Assembly: GCA_019239955.1 (NCBI GenBank)
Contig: JAFAZD010000252.1
Location: forward strand, 1 to 32,009
Reading direction: 5' to 3'
DNA from: Armatimonadota bacterium
GTDB taxonomy: Bacteria > Armatimonadota > Armatimonadia > Armatimonadales > Capsulimonadaceae
DNA: 32,009 bases
Positions 7,418-15,686 of this stretch are shown here, piece by piece. Positions within the stretch are counted from its first letter, which is position 1. Each line of letters begins with the position of its first letter. The translations under genes were made by a program, and so were the position numbers. The notes beneath the pieces are model-generated. The model was not told the DNA's origin. It did no database searches and was given only the letters and a program-made list of their open reading frames with translations.

Positions 7418-9292
7418 CTACTCCGCGTGGTTCAGCTCCTCCATCAGCAGGATGACGCCCCCCATGTCATCGCCGGAGCCGAGCAGGGGGTTGCAGGTGA
7501 CCCTGCATCGGATCGGGCGGCCCCGCCGGTTGATGGCGTCCAGGACCACATCCTCCGTGGCCTGGCCCATCAGACAGGCGCGAATGGGCTGCCGGAGCCG
7601 GTCCACGGGCAGGCCGATGTCCAGATTCAGGAAGTGCTTGCCCTGCGCCTCGTCGGCGCGCAGGCCCCACATGTCCTCGGCGTGGCGGCTCCAGACCAGC
7701 ACCTGCAGGTCCGGGTCCACGACCGCCACGCCGGCCTGCAGACTGGTCAGGATTGAGGCCAGGAAGGCGTTGACGCCGTCCAGCTCCGTGCTGCGCTGGC
7801 GCAGCGCCAAGTTCATGGTCTGCATCTCCTCATTGGTGGATTGCAGCTCCTCGTTCATGGTCTCCAGCTCTTCGTTGGACGATTGCAGCTCCTCGTTGGT
7901 GGTCTCCAGCTCCTCGTTGATGGACTGCAGCTCCTCGTTGGTGGTCTCCAATTCTTCGTTGGTGGACTGTAGCTCCTCGTAGGCCGTCTCCAGCTCGCGG
8001 TTAGTGTCCTCCATCTCATGGTTGACCTCTTCCAATGCCGCCTGCATCAGTTTGTAGCGAGTCACATCGGTGAAGGCAACGCTGACGCCCAGGAGGGCGC
8101 CCCGCGAGTCCAGCAGGGGCATCACCAGCACGTCCAGGTACTTGACCTCGCCACCCACGGCCAGCCACTTGCTCTCCTTCAGGCTGGCGGGGCGGCGCTC
8201 GACACAAACGCGCTCGATCAGAGCGCGCAGCTCGGCGGGCTGGGAGGACATCTCCAGGTCCTGGAACGAGCGTCCCAGGTCGCGGGCGCTCAGGCGGAAC
8301 AGGTCGCGCGCCTGCTCGTTGGCCAGGGCGAGCTCCCCATTGGCGTCCACCACCACCTCCGCCACGGATCCCCTATCGAAGACGGCCTCCCGGATGAGGA
8401 GTTGGCGCTGGAGCGAGGTCTCCTTCTCCTCGCCGGCGCGGGCCGGCGGCAGCAGGTGGTCGCGCAGGCTGCGGGACGGCACCTTGGTGAAGACGCGCCA
8501 CTTCAGGTCGCGCGGCAGGAACAGGTTGCTGTGCGCGAACAGCATCTCGGCCTTGCCCAGGAACAGGAAGCCGGTGTCAGTGAGGGCGAAGTGGAAGCGG
8601 GAGATGATGCGCGCCTGCGCGTCGGCGTTCAGGTACATCAGGGTGTTGCGGCAGATCAGCAGGTCCACCCGGGAGATGGGCGCGTCGCGCACCAGGTCGT
8701 TGCGCCCGAAGATCACGTTGCGGCGCAGTTCCCGGTGGAACAGCAGGCGCGAGTCGGTGCGCTCGAAGTACCTGTCCAGCAGGGGCGCGGGGACGCCGTC
8801 GACGTCGCGCAGGCTGTAGGAGCCGTGGCGGGCGTGGCCGAGCGCCTCCTCGTCCACGTCCGTGCCGTAGATCTTGACGCGATCGCGGAATTGGTCCACG
8901 CCCAGCGCCTCGGCCAGCAGCATGGCGGCCGTGTACGGCTCCTCGCCGGAGGCGCAGCCGGCGCTCCAGACGCGGATCGGCTCGTGCGGCGACTTTTCCT
9001 CCAGCAGCAGCGGGAGCACCACGTCGGCGATGTAGCGCCAGGCCTCCGGGTCCCGGAAGAAGCCGGTGACGTTGATCAGAATCGTGTTGAAGAGCGCGCC
9101 GAACTCGTCCGGGTGCTCTACCAGGTAGGCGCGGTACGCGGCGTAGTCAGGGGCGCCGACCGCCTGCATCCGCTTCTGGAAGCGGCGGGCCAGTCCGGCG
9201 CGCTTGTAACCGGTGAAGTCGAAGCCGCGCTCGCGCTTCAGGGACTCCAGCAGATTCTCGAACTCGGGATCGATCTCGGCAGTGCGACTCAT
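7418..9292 (-). CDS. CheR-type protein methyltransferase with PAS domains
   Basis: 624 residues. The N-terminal helical CheR domain is followed by the SAM-binding methyltransferase: VWSAGCASGEEPY at about 108-120, IYGTDVDEEAL near 142 and ICRNTLMYL near 213. Then come PAS 1 (about 305-410), a long coiled coil (about 415-500) made of near-perfect heptad units such as EELQSTNEELETTN, and PAS 2 (about 505-620). No chemoreceptor gene is nearby, so this is likely a signalling relay of the CheB-CheR-PAS type rather than classical chemotaxis. The start at 9292 was preferred because GGGAAGAAG precedes it; the frame stays open upstream but has no ribosome site. It follows cheB by 46 bases, suggesting one operon. 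Confidence 0.9.
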   Translation of the reverse strand: MSRTAEIDPEFENLLESLKRERGFDFTGYKRAGLARRFQKRMQAVGAPDYAAYRAYLVEHPDEFGALFNTILINVTGFFRDPEAWRYIADVVLPLLLEEKSPHEPIRVWSAGCASGEEPYTAAMLLAEALGVDQFRDRVKIYGTDVDEEALGHARHGSYSLRDVDGVPAPLLDRYFERTDSRLLFHRELRRNVIFGRNDLVRDAPISRVDLLICRNTLMYLNADAQARIISRFHFALTDTGFLFLGKAEMLFAHSNLFLPRDLKWRVFTKVPSRSLRDHLLPPARAGEEKETSLQRQLLIREAVFDRGSVAEVVVDANGELALANEQARDLFRLSARDLGRSFQDLEMSSQPAELRALIERVCVERRPASLKESKWLAVGGEVKYLDVLVMPLLDSRGALLGVSVAFTDVTRYKLMQAALEEVNHEMEDTNRELETAYEELQSTNEELETTNEELQSINEELETTNEELQSSNEELETMNEELQSTNEEMQTMNLALRQRSTELDGVNAFLASILTSLQAGVAVVDPDLQVLVWSRHAEDMWGLRADEAQGKHFLNLDIGLPVDRLRQPIRACLMGQATEDVVLDAINRRGRPIRCRVTCNPLLGSGDDMGGVILLMEELNHAE

Positions 9293-9338
9293 GGCTTCTT
9301 CCCGGCATCCGTTCAGAGGCATGGGGCGTGGAGGGCGT

Positions 9339-10382
9339 TTAGGGCGCGAGGGACGATGGATCGTCCCCCCTGGCGGCCTCGGCCTGCTCGTGGGCCAGGG
9401 CCTGCCGGATGATGGCGGCGCGCTGGTGGGCATCCTCGGCCTGCTGGCCGAAGCGCACCGCCAACAGAACGTGGCCGCGCTGTCCGGCCCGTTCGCCCAT
9501 GCGGCGCGCCATCGCGGCGCTCTCCTCCAGGGCGCGCAGCGCGATCCAGAGGGCGGCCTCCAGGCCCTCCACCTGGGAGGCGAGCAGGCTATCGGGCGAG
9601 TAGGCGTGGCCGACGCGGCAGCGGTAGCGCACCAGCTCGCCCTCCTGCACCTCCCAGAGCGAGCCGTGACAGTCCGGGCAGGTGAACTCGCTGGGGGTGC
9701 CGTCCCGACGGGATTCGATGGCGGCCATGTCCATCTCCGCGATCTCAGACTCGGTCTGTATCCTGTCTGGCATAGGGTATTCCGACTCCGCGGGCGCGGG
9801 CGTACGCGCCAGGTCGGCCAGGGCGGGGCCGAGTGCGGCCAGGGTCAGTATCTGATCCACGGCGACGTTCTCCAGGGCGCTGCGCGGCATGGACGAGAAC
9901 AGGGCCTCCTCCGGGTCCTGCACCACGGCCAGGCCGCCGCGCATCTTGACCGCCTGCAGGCCCGCCGTGCCGTCGTCCAGCGCGCCGGACAGCACCACCC
10001 CGATCACGCGGGGGCCGTAGGCCCGTGCCGCCGTGCGGAACAGCACGTCCACGGCGGGCCGGTGGCCGTTCTCGGTAGGGCCGCGCGAGAGGCCGACGCG
10101 CCCGGCCTCGACCAGCAGGTGGTGGTCCGGCGGGGCGACGTAGATGTGGCCCGGCCGGATGGACTCGCCATCGCTGGGATGGCGGGCGGGCATCGGCCCC
10201 TTGCGGCTCAGGATCGCCGGCAGCACGCTGGGCGCGAAGGCCGGGACGTGCAGCACCACGAAAACCGCCGCCGGCAGGTCGGCGGGCAGGCCCTGCGCCA
10301 GCGCCGCCAGCGCCTCCACGCCGCCCGCCGAGGCCCCGATCACGATGATGTCATGCCCATTTTTGGGCGCGTTTGATTCCAC
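9339..10382 (-). CDS. CheB-type protein-glutamate methylesterase with C-terminal zinc motif
   Basis: 347 residues, GTG start with AAGGA about 11 bases upstream. The catalytic triad of CheB is visible: Ser18 in IGASAGGVEAL, His45 in VVLHVPAF and Asp136 in VLSGALDDGTAG. There is no N-terminal receiver domain, so activity is not controlled by direct phosphorylation as in chemotaxis CheB. After about residue 230 comes a CPDC-N16-CRVGH element, a probable zinc-binding segment seen in stand-alone CheB proteins paired with CheR-PAS. It is the first gene of the CheB / CheR-PAS / PP2C set, which probably forms a sensory pathway with a partner-switching output. Confidence 0.88.
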   Translation of the reverse strand: MESNAPKNGHDIIVIGASAGGVEALAALAQGLPADLPAAVFVVLHVPAFAPSVLPAILSRKGPMPARHPSDGESIRPGHIYVAPPDHHLLVEAGRVGLSRGPTENGHRPAVDVLFRTAARAYGPRVIGVVLSGALDDGTAGLQAVKMRGGLAVVQDPEEALFSSMPRSALENVAVDQILTLAALGPALADLARTPAPAESEYPMPDRIQTESEIAEMDMAAIESRRDGTPSEFTCPDCHGSLWEVQEGELVRYRCRVGHAYSPDSLLASQVEGLEAALWIALRALEESAAMARRMGERAGQRGHVLLAVRFGQQAEDAHQRAAIIRQALAHEQAEAARGDDPSSLAP

Positions 10383-10430
10383 GGGGTGCCAAGTCCTTGT
10401 TGCGCGGCGCGAGCGACAGTGCTATAGATA

Positions 10431-10439
10431 ATTGTACCA
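10431..10439 (-). promoter_or_regulatory. Candidate extended -10 promoter of the CheB operon
   Basis: Minus strand TG-G-TACAAT, about 50 bases upstream of the GTG at 10382. A weak -35 (TGGCAA) stands 17 bases upstream. The surrounding A/T content is higher than in the flanking genes. Confidence 0.5.
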
Positions 10440-10470
10440 GATTTCCGACGAGATTGCCAGCGGTAGGCGG

Positions 10471-10507
10471 AAAAAGCCGCCCCTCCGGGGTTGCCAGTGC
10501 CGGGCGG
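10471..10507 (-). terminator. Possible terminator of the carboxypeptidase gene
   Basis: On the minus strand CCGCCC (10502-10507) can pair with GGGCGG (10477-10482), directly followed by CTTTTT. It lies about 50 bases past the stop at 10556. The stem is short and the loop long, so support is moderate. Confidence 0.4.
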
Positions 10508-10555
10508 GAGGATGCCGCAGAGTGAGGCACGGACGAAGCAGGGATGTAGGCGGCC

Positions 10556-12082
10556 TCACATCCTGTAAATCTCCCCGTACTTTCTTTGCAGGTAGCGCAG
10601 GTAGGGCGCGGGGTCAAGCGGGCCGCCCGTCACCCGGCGGATCAGGTCGGACGGGTCGTACTTGCGGCCCCACTGGTGGACGTGCTCGCGCAGCCAGGCC
10701 AGCAGCGGCGCGAAGTCGCCGCGCGCGACCTGGTCCGCGGTTTGGCCGCCTAGGTCGGCGTCGGCCTTCTCGAAGAGCTGCACGGACAGCAGGTTGCCGA
10801 CGGTGTAGGTGGGGAAGTAGCCGAAGGAGCCGCCGGACCAATGGACATCCTGCAGAATTCCCTGCGCGTCATTCTCCGGCGTCAGGCCGAGGTACTCCCG
10901 CATCTTGGCGTTCCAGGTCTGGGGCGCGTCGGCGACGGACAGCCGCCCTTCCAGCAGGTCGTTCTCCAGCTCGAAGCGCAGCAGGATGTGGAGGTTGTAA
11001 GTCACCTCGTCTGCCTCGACCCGGATGAGGGAGGGCCACACCCGGTTGATGGCGCGGTAAAAGGACTCCAGGGGCACGTCACTGAGCGCGCCGGGGAAGG
11101 CGGCCTGCAGCGACGGGTAGAAACACTGCCAGAACGGGCGCGAGCGTCCGACCAGATTCTCCCAGAGCCGTGACTGGCTCTCGTGGACGCCCAGCGACGT
11201 GCCGCCCTCCAGGGTGTTGCCGTCGTAGCGCGGGTCCACCCCCTGCTCGTAGAGCGCGTGGCCGGTCTCGTGGATCGAGCCGAACAGAGACATCGGCGGC
11301 CAGTTCTTGTCGAAGCGCGTCGTGATCCGCACGTCGTCGCGGCTGAACGAGGTGCAGAAGGGGTGGACGGCGCGGTCCTGGCGGCCCCGCGCGAAGTCGA
11401 AGCCGAGCCGGCGGACGACCTCCAGCCCGAACTGCGTCTGCGTCGCCTCGTCGTAATCGAGCTGCAAGGGGGAGGCATCAATGAGGTCGGGTCCTTTGGC
11501 GATGATGGCCTGCACAAGCGCGACCTGGGCGGGCCTGAGGGCGTCGAACATCGCCCGCACCTCGCGCGTCTTCATGCCCGGCTCGTACAGGTCCAGCAGG
11601 GCGTCGTACATCACATCTTGATAGCCGAGGTGTTGCGCGACTTGGCGCGTCAGGTCGAGTATCCGCTCCAGCCAGGGGGCGAAGCGGGGGTAATCGCTGT
11701 CCTGCCGGGCCCGCGCCCACTCCTCGTGGGCCAGGGCGGTGACGCGGCTGAGTTCCGCGACCAGGGCCGTGGGCAGCTTGGCGGCCTGATCGTAGTCGCG
11801 GCGCGCCACCCGCACGAAGGACGCCTCGTCCGAGTCGGGGTCGGCGTCTTTGGTTTCCCGCTCCGCCTCGGCCAGCAGGCGCTCGGTGTCCGGGCCGGTC
11901 GCCATCTCGTGGCTGATCTTGCTGAGGACGGACAACTGGTTGGCGCGCGCCCCGGCCCCGCCGGGCGGCATGTAGGTCTGCTGGTCCCAGCCCAGCACGG
12001 AGGCGGCGCCGCGGACGGCCTTCACATCCGCCAGCCGCGCCTGCAACTGCTCAATGGCCCGCATCGGTGTCTCTGTCTGCAT
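10556..12082 (-). CDS. M32 family metallocarboxypeptidase (Taq-type)
   Basis: 508 residues from ATG at 12082, near the family's usual 500. All M32 hallmarks are present in order: HPF (240-242), DVRITT (250-255), the zinc site HETGH (271-275), HESQSR (300-305), IRVEADEVTYNLH and GILQDVHWSGG. It removes C-terminal residues from peptides in the cytoplasm using one metal ion. Two other starts are possible: ATG at 12148 (22 residues longer) and ATG at 12064. None has a Shine-Dalgarno. A -10-like TATAAC ending 6 bases before 12082 suggests the mRNA may start at that ATG. The gene is divergent from the PHP-domain gene with about 106 bases between the starts. Confidence 0.93.
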   Translation of the reverse strand: MQTETPMRAIEQLQARLADVKAVRGAASVLGWDQQTYMPPGGAGARANQLSVLSKISHEMATGPDTERLLAEAERETKDADPDSDEASFVRVARRDYDQAAKLPTALVAELSRVTALAHEEWARARQDSDYPRFAPWLERILDLTRQVAQHLGYQDVMYDALLDLYEPGMKTREVRAMFDALRPAQVALVQAIIAKGPDLIDASPLQLDYDEATQTQFGLEVVRRLGFDFARGRQDRAVHPFCTSFSRDDVRITTRFDKNWPPMSLFGSIHETGHALYEQGVDPRYDGNTLEGGTSLGVHESQSRLWENLVGRSRPFWQCFYPSLQAAFPGALSDVPLESFYRAINRVWPSLIRVEADEVTYNLHILLRFELENDLLEGRLSVADAPQTWNAKMREYLGLTPENDAQGILQDVHWSGGSFGYFPTYTVGNLLSVQLFEKADADLGGQTADQVARGDFAPLLAWLREHVHQWGRKYDPSDLIRRVTGGPLDPAPYLRYLQRKYGEIYRM

Positions 12083-12088
12083 GAGGAA

Positions 12089-12097
12089 GTTATACCA
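12089..12097 (-). promoter_or_regulatory. Extended -10 abutting the carboxypeptidase start (possible leaderless mRNA)
   Basis: Minus strand TG-G-TATAAC with only six bases between its end and the ATG at 12082. Transcription from it would begin at or next to the start codon, and no ribosome site is present. It is inside the longer reading frame that starts at 12148, so it only applies if 12082 is the true start. Confidence 0.4.
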
Positions 12098-12147
12098 CTT
12101 TTCCTCGCCGGCCGACCCAATCGCCCGGAACAAATCGGCGGGATTCA

Positions 12148-12156
12148 TGTTAAAAT
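12148..12156 (+). promoter_or_regulatory. Candidate extended -10 for the PHP-domain gene
   Basis: TG-T-TAAAAT, 32 bases upstream of the GTG at 12189. No clear -35 is seen 17 bases upstream (GAACAA). It lies in the short divergent intergenic region. Confidence 0.4.
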
Positions 12157-12188
12157 AGGAAAGACCATGGGGGCGGAGAAGTAGGAAC

Positions 12189-13517
12189 GTGATCAAGTGG
12201 TCGCGGGTGCGGCTGGCGTTTTCGATCTTGACCTGCGAGGGGCTGTTTGCGACCCTGCGCGAGCGCCTGCAATGGGCACCCAGGCGCTGGCGCGGGGAGC
12301 CGTCGGCGGGGCCATCCGCCGCCAGGCCGCCGGCCATGCCGCGCTACCATGACTACGCCGGCGCGCTGCACGTCCACTCCACCTACAGCGACGGCATGGG
12401 CACGGTGGCGGACATCGCGGAAGCTGCGAACGCCGCGGGGCTGGATTATGTCATCCTGTGCGACCACTCCAGCCTGGACGCGCGCCGGAACGGCGAGAAC
12501 GGCTGGCGCGGGCGGACGCTGGTGCTGGTCGGCACGGAGGTGACCACCGACTCGGGCCACCTGCTGGCGCTGGACGTGCCGCTCTCGTTCCTGCCCGCCC
12601 CGGATCATGCGCCCGACACCCAGCGGGCGATCCAGGAGAGCGGCGGCTTCGGCTTCATCGCCCTGCCCTGCGACCTCAAGGACCACTGGCGCGACTTCGG
12701 GCTGCGGCGCGAGGGCGTCGGGCTGGAGGTGTTCAACCTCTCCTCCATCGCGCGCGCCAAGATCAGCCTGCCGGGATTCATGCTGGTCTGGCTGCGTTAC
12801 AAGGGCGACCGGCCCCAGCGGGCCTTTCACTGGGTCTCGGCGCGTCCGGCGCGCGAGCTGCGGCTGTGGGACCAGTTGACCGCCGCGCCCGCGCCGGACG
12901 GCGGCCCGACGCGGGTGGCCGGCATCGGCTCGCTGGACGCCCACGGCGTCATGAAGGTCGCCGGACGCGCCTACGCGCTCCCGACGTATGATGAGCTGTT
13001 TCGGACGCTCCGCACCCATGTGGTCACGGGCCGCCCGTTCTGCGGCGACGCCGGGGCCGACCAGGCGCTGGTCCATGGGGCGCTGGCGGCGGGCCACTGC
13101 TACATCGCCTACGACAATTACGGCGACTCGACCGGCTTCGTCTTCGAGGCCGCCCCGGGCGATGCCGGGGGGACGCCTGCGTTGATGGGCGACTCGGTGG
13201 CCCTTCCGGCTGCGTCGGGCGCTCCTGCCCGGCGCGCTGTGGGCCTGACGGCGAGCGCGCCGCGCACCCGGTCCCTGCTGCGCCTTTACCGGAACGGCCG
13301 CCTGGTCGCCGCCGCGCGCGGGGGCCGGCTGGACTACCGGGCGACCGAGCCGGGCGCGTATCGGGTGGAAGTTTATCTGTACCGCCACCGCCTGGGCCGC
13401 CTGTGTCTCGGTGCGAAGCCCTGGATATTCTCCAACCCCATCTACCTGCATCCCGTCGCCGTCGCCTCTCCCGAACCTGCGGCGCGGCGCGGGGTCGCCT
13501 CCTCTTCCTCCGAATAG
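12189..13517 (+). CDS. PHP-domain metal-dependent phosphoesterase
   Basis: 442 residues, GTG start with GGAGAAGTAGGA upstream. The PHP domain begins near residue 57: GALHVHSTYSDGMGTVADIAE carries the H-x-H metal pair, VILCDHSSLDAR the next D-H pair, GTEVTTDSGHLLAL the Glu/His ligands, and GIGSLDAHGV a late Asp-x-His. The family hydrolyses phosphate esters, with three metal ions in the active site. About 130 C-terminal residues form a separate beta-rich segment with no recognised name. The roughly 45-residue N-terminal extension is not a clean signal peptide. Substrate is unknown. It stands alone, 281 bases before the porin gene. Confidence 0.8.
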   Translation: MIKWSRVRLAFSILTCEGLFATLRERLQWAPRRWRGEPSAGPSAARPPAMPRYHDYAGALHVHSTYSDGMGTVADIAEAANAAGLDYVILCDHSSLDARRNGENGWRGRTLVLVGTEVTTDSGHLLALDVPLSFLPAPDHAPDTQRAIQESGGFGFIALPCDLKDHWRDFGLRREGVGLEVFNLSSIARAKISLPGFMLVWLRYKGDRPQRAFHWVSARPARELRLWDQLTAAPAPDGGPTRVAGIGSLDAHGVMKVAGRAYALPTYDELFRTLRTHVVTGRPFCGDAGADQALVHGALAAGHCYIAYDNYGDSTGFVFEAAPGDAGGTPALMGDSVALPAASGAPARRAVGLTASAPRTRSLLRLYRNGRLVAAARGGRLDYRATEPGAYRVEVYLYRHRLGRLCLGAKPWIFSNPIYLHPVAVASPEPAARRGVASSSSE

Positions 13518-13588
13518 CGCTCTCTGGTCCGCCCTCGGCAAAGGCTTCCTCTTTTGGCGGCTTTTGCCAGTAAAAAAATTGCAAAGTC

Positions 13589-13631
13589 TTTTCAAGAATT
13601 TAACATTTTGTTAATGTTCCTGTGCTACAAT
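13589..13631 (+). promoter_or_regulatory. Pho box and promoter of the SLH porin gene
   Basis: TTAAC at 13600-13604 and TTAAT at 13611-13615 are 11 bases apart; a weaker unit (TTTTC, 13589-13593) continues the phase upstream. Exactly 10 bases after the last unit is TACAAT (13626-13631), preceded by TG-C, an extended -10. This is the layout expected when a PhoB-type activator takes the place of a -35. A second -10-like TATAAT lies at 13676-13681 without a clear -35. The leader is about 160 bases, part of a 281-base gap that holds no other gene. Confidence 0.72.
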
Positions 13632-13798
13632 GGCTCACGGTTGCTTTGGAAACTGAGTGGCAACATTTCGCGGGCTATAATTGAGTCATCACAAAGCCGT
13701 GTGCCCTCATGTTATCCAGGCATCTGCGACGCGGTCATCAGAAGCCGCGTTAAGTTGAGACAACGATCTCAAGACCATGACCTTTGAGGAGGATACGC

Positions 13799-15493
13799 AT
13801 GAAGATTTGGACTGCCGCACTGGCCTGCGGCGCGCTGGCGGGCGGGGCCGCGCTCGGCACGTTGCCGGCTCAGGCCCAGGGGACCACCTTCCCCGACGTG
13901 CCCGCCAACCACTGGGCCTACCAGGCGGTGCAGGACCTGGCCGACAAGGGCTACGTCAAGGGCTACCCCGACGGCAGGTTCCTGGGCAAGCGCGACCTGA
14001 CGCGCTACGAGTTCGCCACCGTCATTGACCGCATCGTGCAGACGGTCAACGACCTGAACACCAAGGTCGGCGCGATCCCGACCACACCGACGGGCACCCC
14101 CGTCACCCAGGACGACCTGAACAAGATTCAGGCGCTGGTGGACAGTTTCAAGGCCCAGTTGGACACGATCCAGAGCAACGTCACCAACCTGACCGACCAA
14201 CTGGATGCGCTACGCCAGGACGTGCTGGACACCAAGGCCCTGGCGAACAAGGCCCAGGACACCGCCAACAACTCCTACGGCGCAGGGGCGAACCGCAAGT
14301 TCACCATCAGCGGCTACGTCCAGGCGCGCTACGAGTCTACCGGCAGCGGCAACAACACGCTGTTCCCGCGCGGGGGCGCATTCGCTCCCGGCTCCTACAA
14401 CGGCACGTATGACCAGGGCAACAACTCGCAGTCATTCCTGGTGCGCCGGGCCCGCCTGAAGGTCGCCGGGGCGATCACCGGCAACACGAAGTACGGCATC
14501 CAAATTGACACCTCCGGTGCGACGGGGGCGGCCGTGTCCCCGACCAACCAGCAGGTGACTGTCCGCGAGAGTTATGTCGCTTACACCTTCGGCAACGGCG
14601 ACTCGACCCTCAATCCCACGGTGACGGCCGGTCTGTTCGCCAACCCGTATGGCTATCAGCTGTTTTCCTCCGCCGCCAACATCCTCTCTCCGGAGCGCCC
14701 GCTCGCCTTCAATGAGGGCGGCCAGGGCATCTGGGCGAATGAGGACTATGTCCTGGGAGCCCAGATCGGTTACAACACCCAGCGCCAGCTCGTCTTCCTG
14801 CCGAGCGGCCTGCATCTCTCCTACTCTGCCGTCAACCCCAACGGGCGCGCGACCGACAATCAAACGCGCCACATCGACAGCATCTATCGCGCCAACTACC
14901 AGACACCGAACAAGGAACTGGGCCTCGGCGTCTCCTATTACGATGGCGAGGTCTCCAACGGTACCGGCACCACGTTCCGCGAGCCGAAGAAACAACTGTT
15001 TGGGGTGGATGGACAACTGCAAACCCCGGCAGGTTTCTTCCTCAACGCTGAATACGAGACGGGCAAGTACGAGACGCGCAGCTACTTCGGCCCGCCCAAT
15101 GCGAGTGGTTTAGCGACCTTCGTGACTGATCCCTACGTCAAAAACAACCAGATCGCCGGCTACTACGTCCAGGGAGGCTGGACCTTCAATCAGACCGGGG
15201 CACATCCCCTGACCCTGGCGGCCAGTTACGACGCGCTGTACCGTTCGCACAGTGCGCACAACGATACCGGCAACATTTACGCCGGCACCGTGAACAGCAT
15301 CACAGAGGGTTATAGCTCCGGCGGCGGCTCCTACGACGACACGAACCTCGGGTACGGCGTCCTGTACAATCTGGACAGAGCCACCCGCCTGCGCGTCTGG
15401 TATGAGCAGCCGTTCGCGGTCGCGCACGCCTACAACGCGCCGACGCCGCAGCGCATCGGCCTCTTCACCACGGAACTTCAGGTGAAGTTCTGA
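13799..15493 (+). CDS. SLH-domain porin (phosphate-selective OprP/OprO-like barrel)
   Basis: 564 residues from ATG at 13799, five bases after GGAGGA. Order: signal peptide (1-27, LPAQAQ), one SLH domain (about 28-75: FPDVPANHWAYQAVQDLADKG, then GYPDG and LTRYEFATVIDRI), a coiled coil (about 105-160, heptads DLNKIQALVDSFKAQL and onward), and a barrel of about 400 residues starting at FTISGYVQARYES. The stretch FLVRRARLKVAGAI is typical of the phosphate-selective porin O/P family. SLH-coiled-coil-porin proteins span from peptidoglycan-linked polymer to outer membrane in Deinococcus, Cyanobacteria and Negativicutes. The Pho box upstream and pstS downstream point to phosphate entry under starvation. 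Its own terminator follows. Confidence 0.92.
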   Translation: MKIWTAALACGALAGGAALGTLPAQAQGTTFPDVPANHWAYQAVQDLADKGYVKGYPDGRFLGKRDLTRYEFATVIDRIVQTVNDLNTKVGAIPTTPTGTPVTQDDLNKIQALVDSFKAQLDTIQSNVTNLTDQLDALRQDVLDTKALANKAQDTANNSYGAGANRKFTISGYVQARYESTGSGNNTLFPRGGAFAPGSYNGTYDQGNNSQSFLVRRARLKVAGAITGNTKYGIQIDTSGATGAAVSPTNQQVTVRESYVAYTFGNGDSTLNPTVTAGLFANPYGYQLFSSAANILSPERPLAFNEGGQGIWANEDYVLGAQIGYNTQRQLVFLPSGLHLSYSAVNPNGRATDNQTRHIDSIYRANYQTPNKELGLGVSYYDGEVSNGTGTTFREPKKQLFGVDGQLQTPAGFFLNAEYETGKYETRSYFGPPNASGLATFVTDPYVKNNQIAGYYVQGGWTFNQTGAHPLTLAASYDALYRSHSAHNDTGNIYAGTVNSITEGYSSGGGSYDDTNLGYGVLYNLDRATRLRVWYEQPFAVAHAYNAPTPQRIGLFTTELQVKF

Positions 15494-15508
15494 GCCTGTT
15501 CCTCTCCG

Positions 15509-15544
15509 GGCCGGGGCATGAGCAGTCATGCCCCGGCCTTTTTT
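15509..15544 (+). terminator. Rho-independent terminator of the porin gene
   Basis: A perfect 13-bp stem (15509-15521 with 15526-15538), four-base loop GCAG, followed by six T. It begins 15 bases past the stop and separates the porin transcript from pstS. Confidence 0.92.
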
Positions 15545-15560
15545 GCCACCCAGCCCAATC

Positions 15561-15614
15561 TTAATGCCGTCTTAACATTCCCTTAGTCTTCACTTAACAT
15601 ACGCCGAGTATACT
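15561..15614 (+). promoter_or_regulatory. Pho box (four repeats) and promoter of pstS
   Basis: TTAAT, TTAAC, TTAGT and TTAAC start at 15561, 15572, 15583 and 15594, each exactly 11 bases apart and mostly preceded by C. Ten bases after the last unit is the -10 TATACT (15609-15614). There is no normal -35, as expected for a PhoB-type activated promoter. Transcription would start near 15621, giving a leader of about 65 bases. Confidence 0.86.
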
Positions 15615-15686
15615 GACCTCTGCAACAAGCAGGCCGCTTCCCCCGTCAGGGTGAGAAGCGCGCACAACCTGGAGGAACACGACGCG

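Noticed and set aside
7810-8010. Repetitive DNA, looked like a tandem repeat element
   Set aside because: It encodes the EELQSTNEELETTN coiled-coil heptads of the CheR-PAS protein, so it is protein-level repetition.
12150-13595. Long minus-strand frame opposite the PHP gene
   Set aside because: Basic, Arg/Gln-rich translation without domain features; the plus strand carries clear PHP metal motifs.
13676-13681. TATAAT upstream of the porin as main promoter
   Set aside because: No -35 at 16-18 bases and no TG extension. The Pho-type promoter 50 bases upstream has better spacing. It is kept only as a remark.
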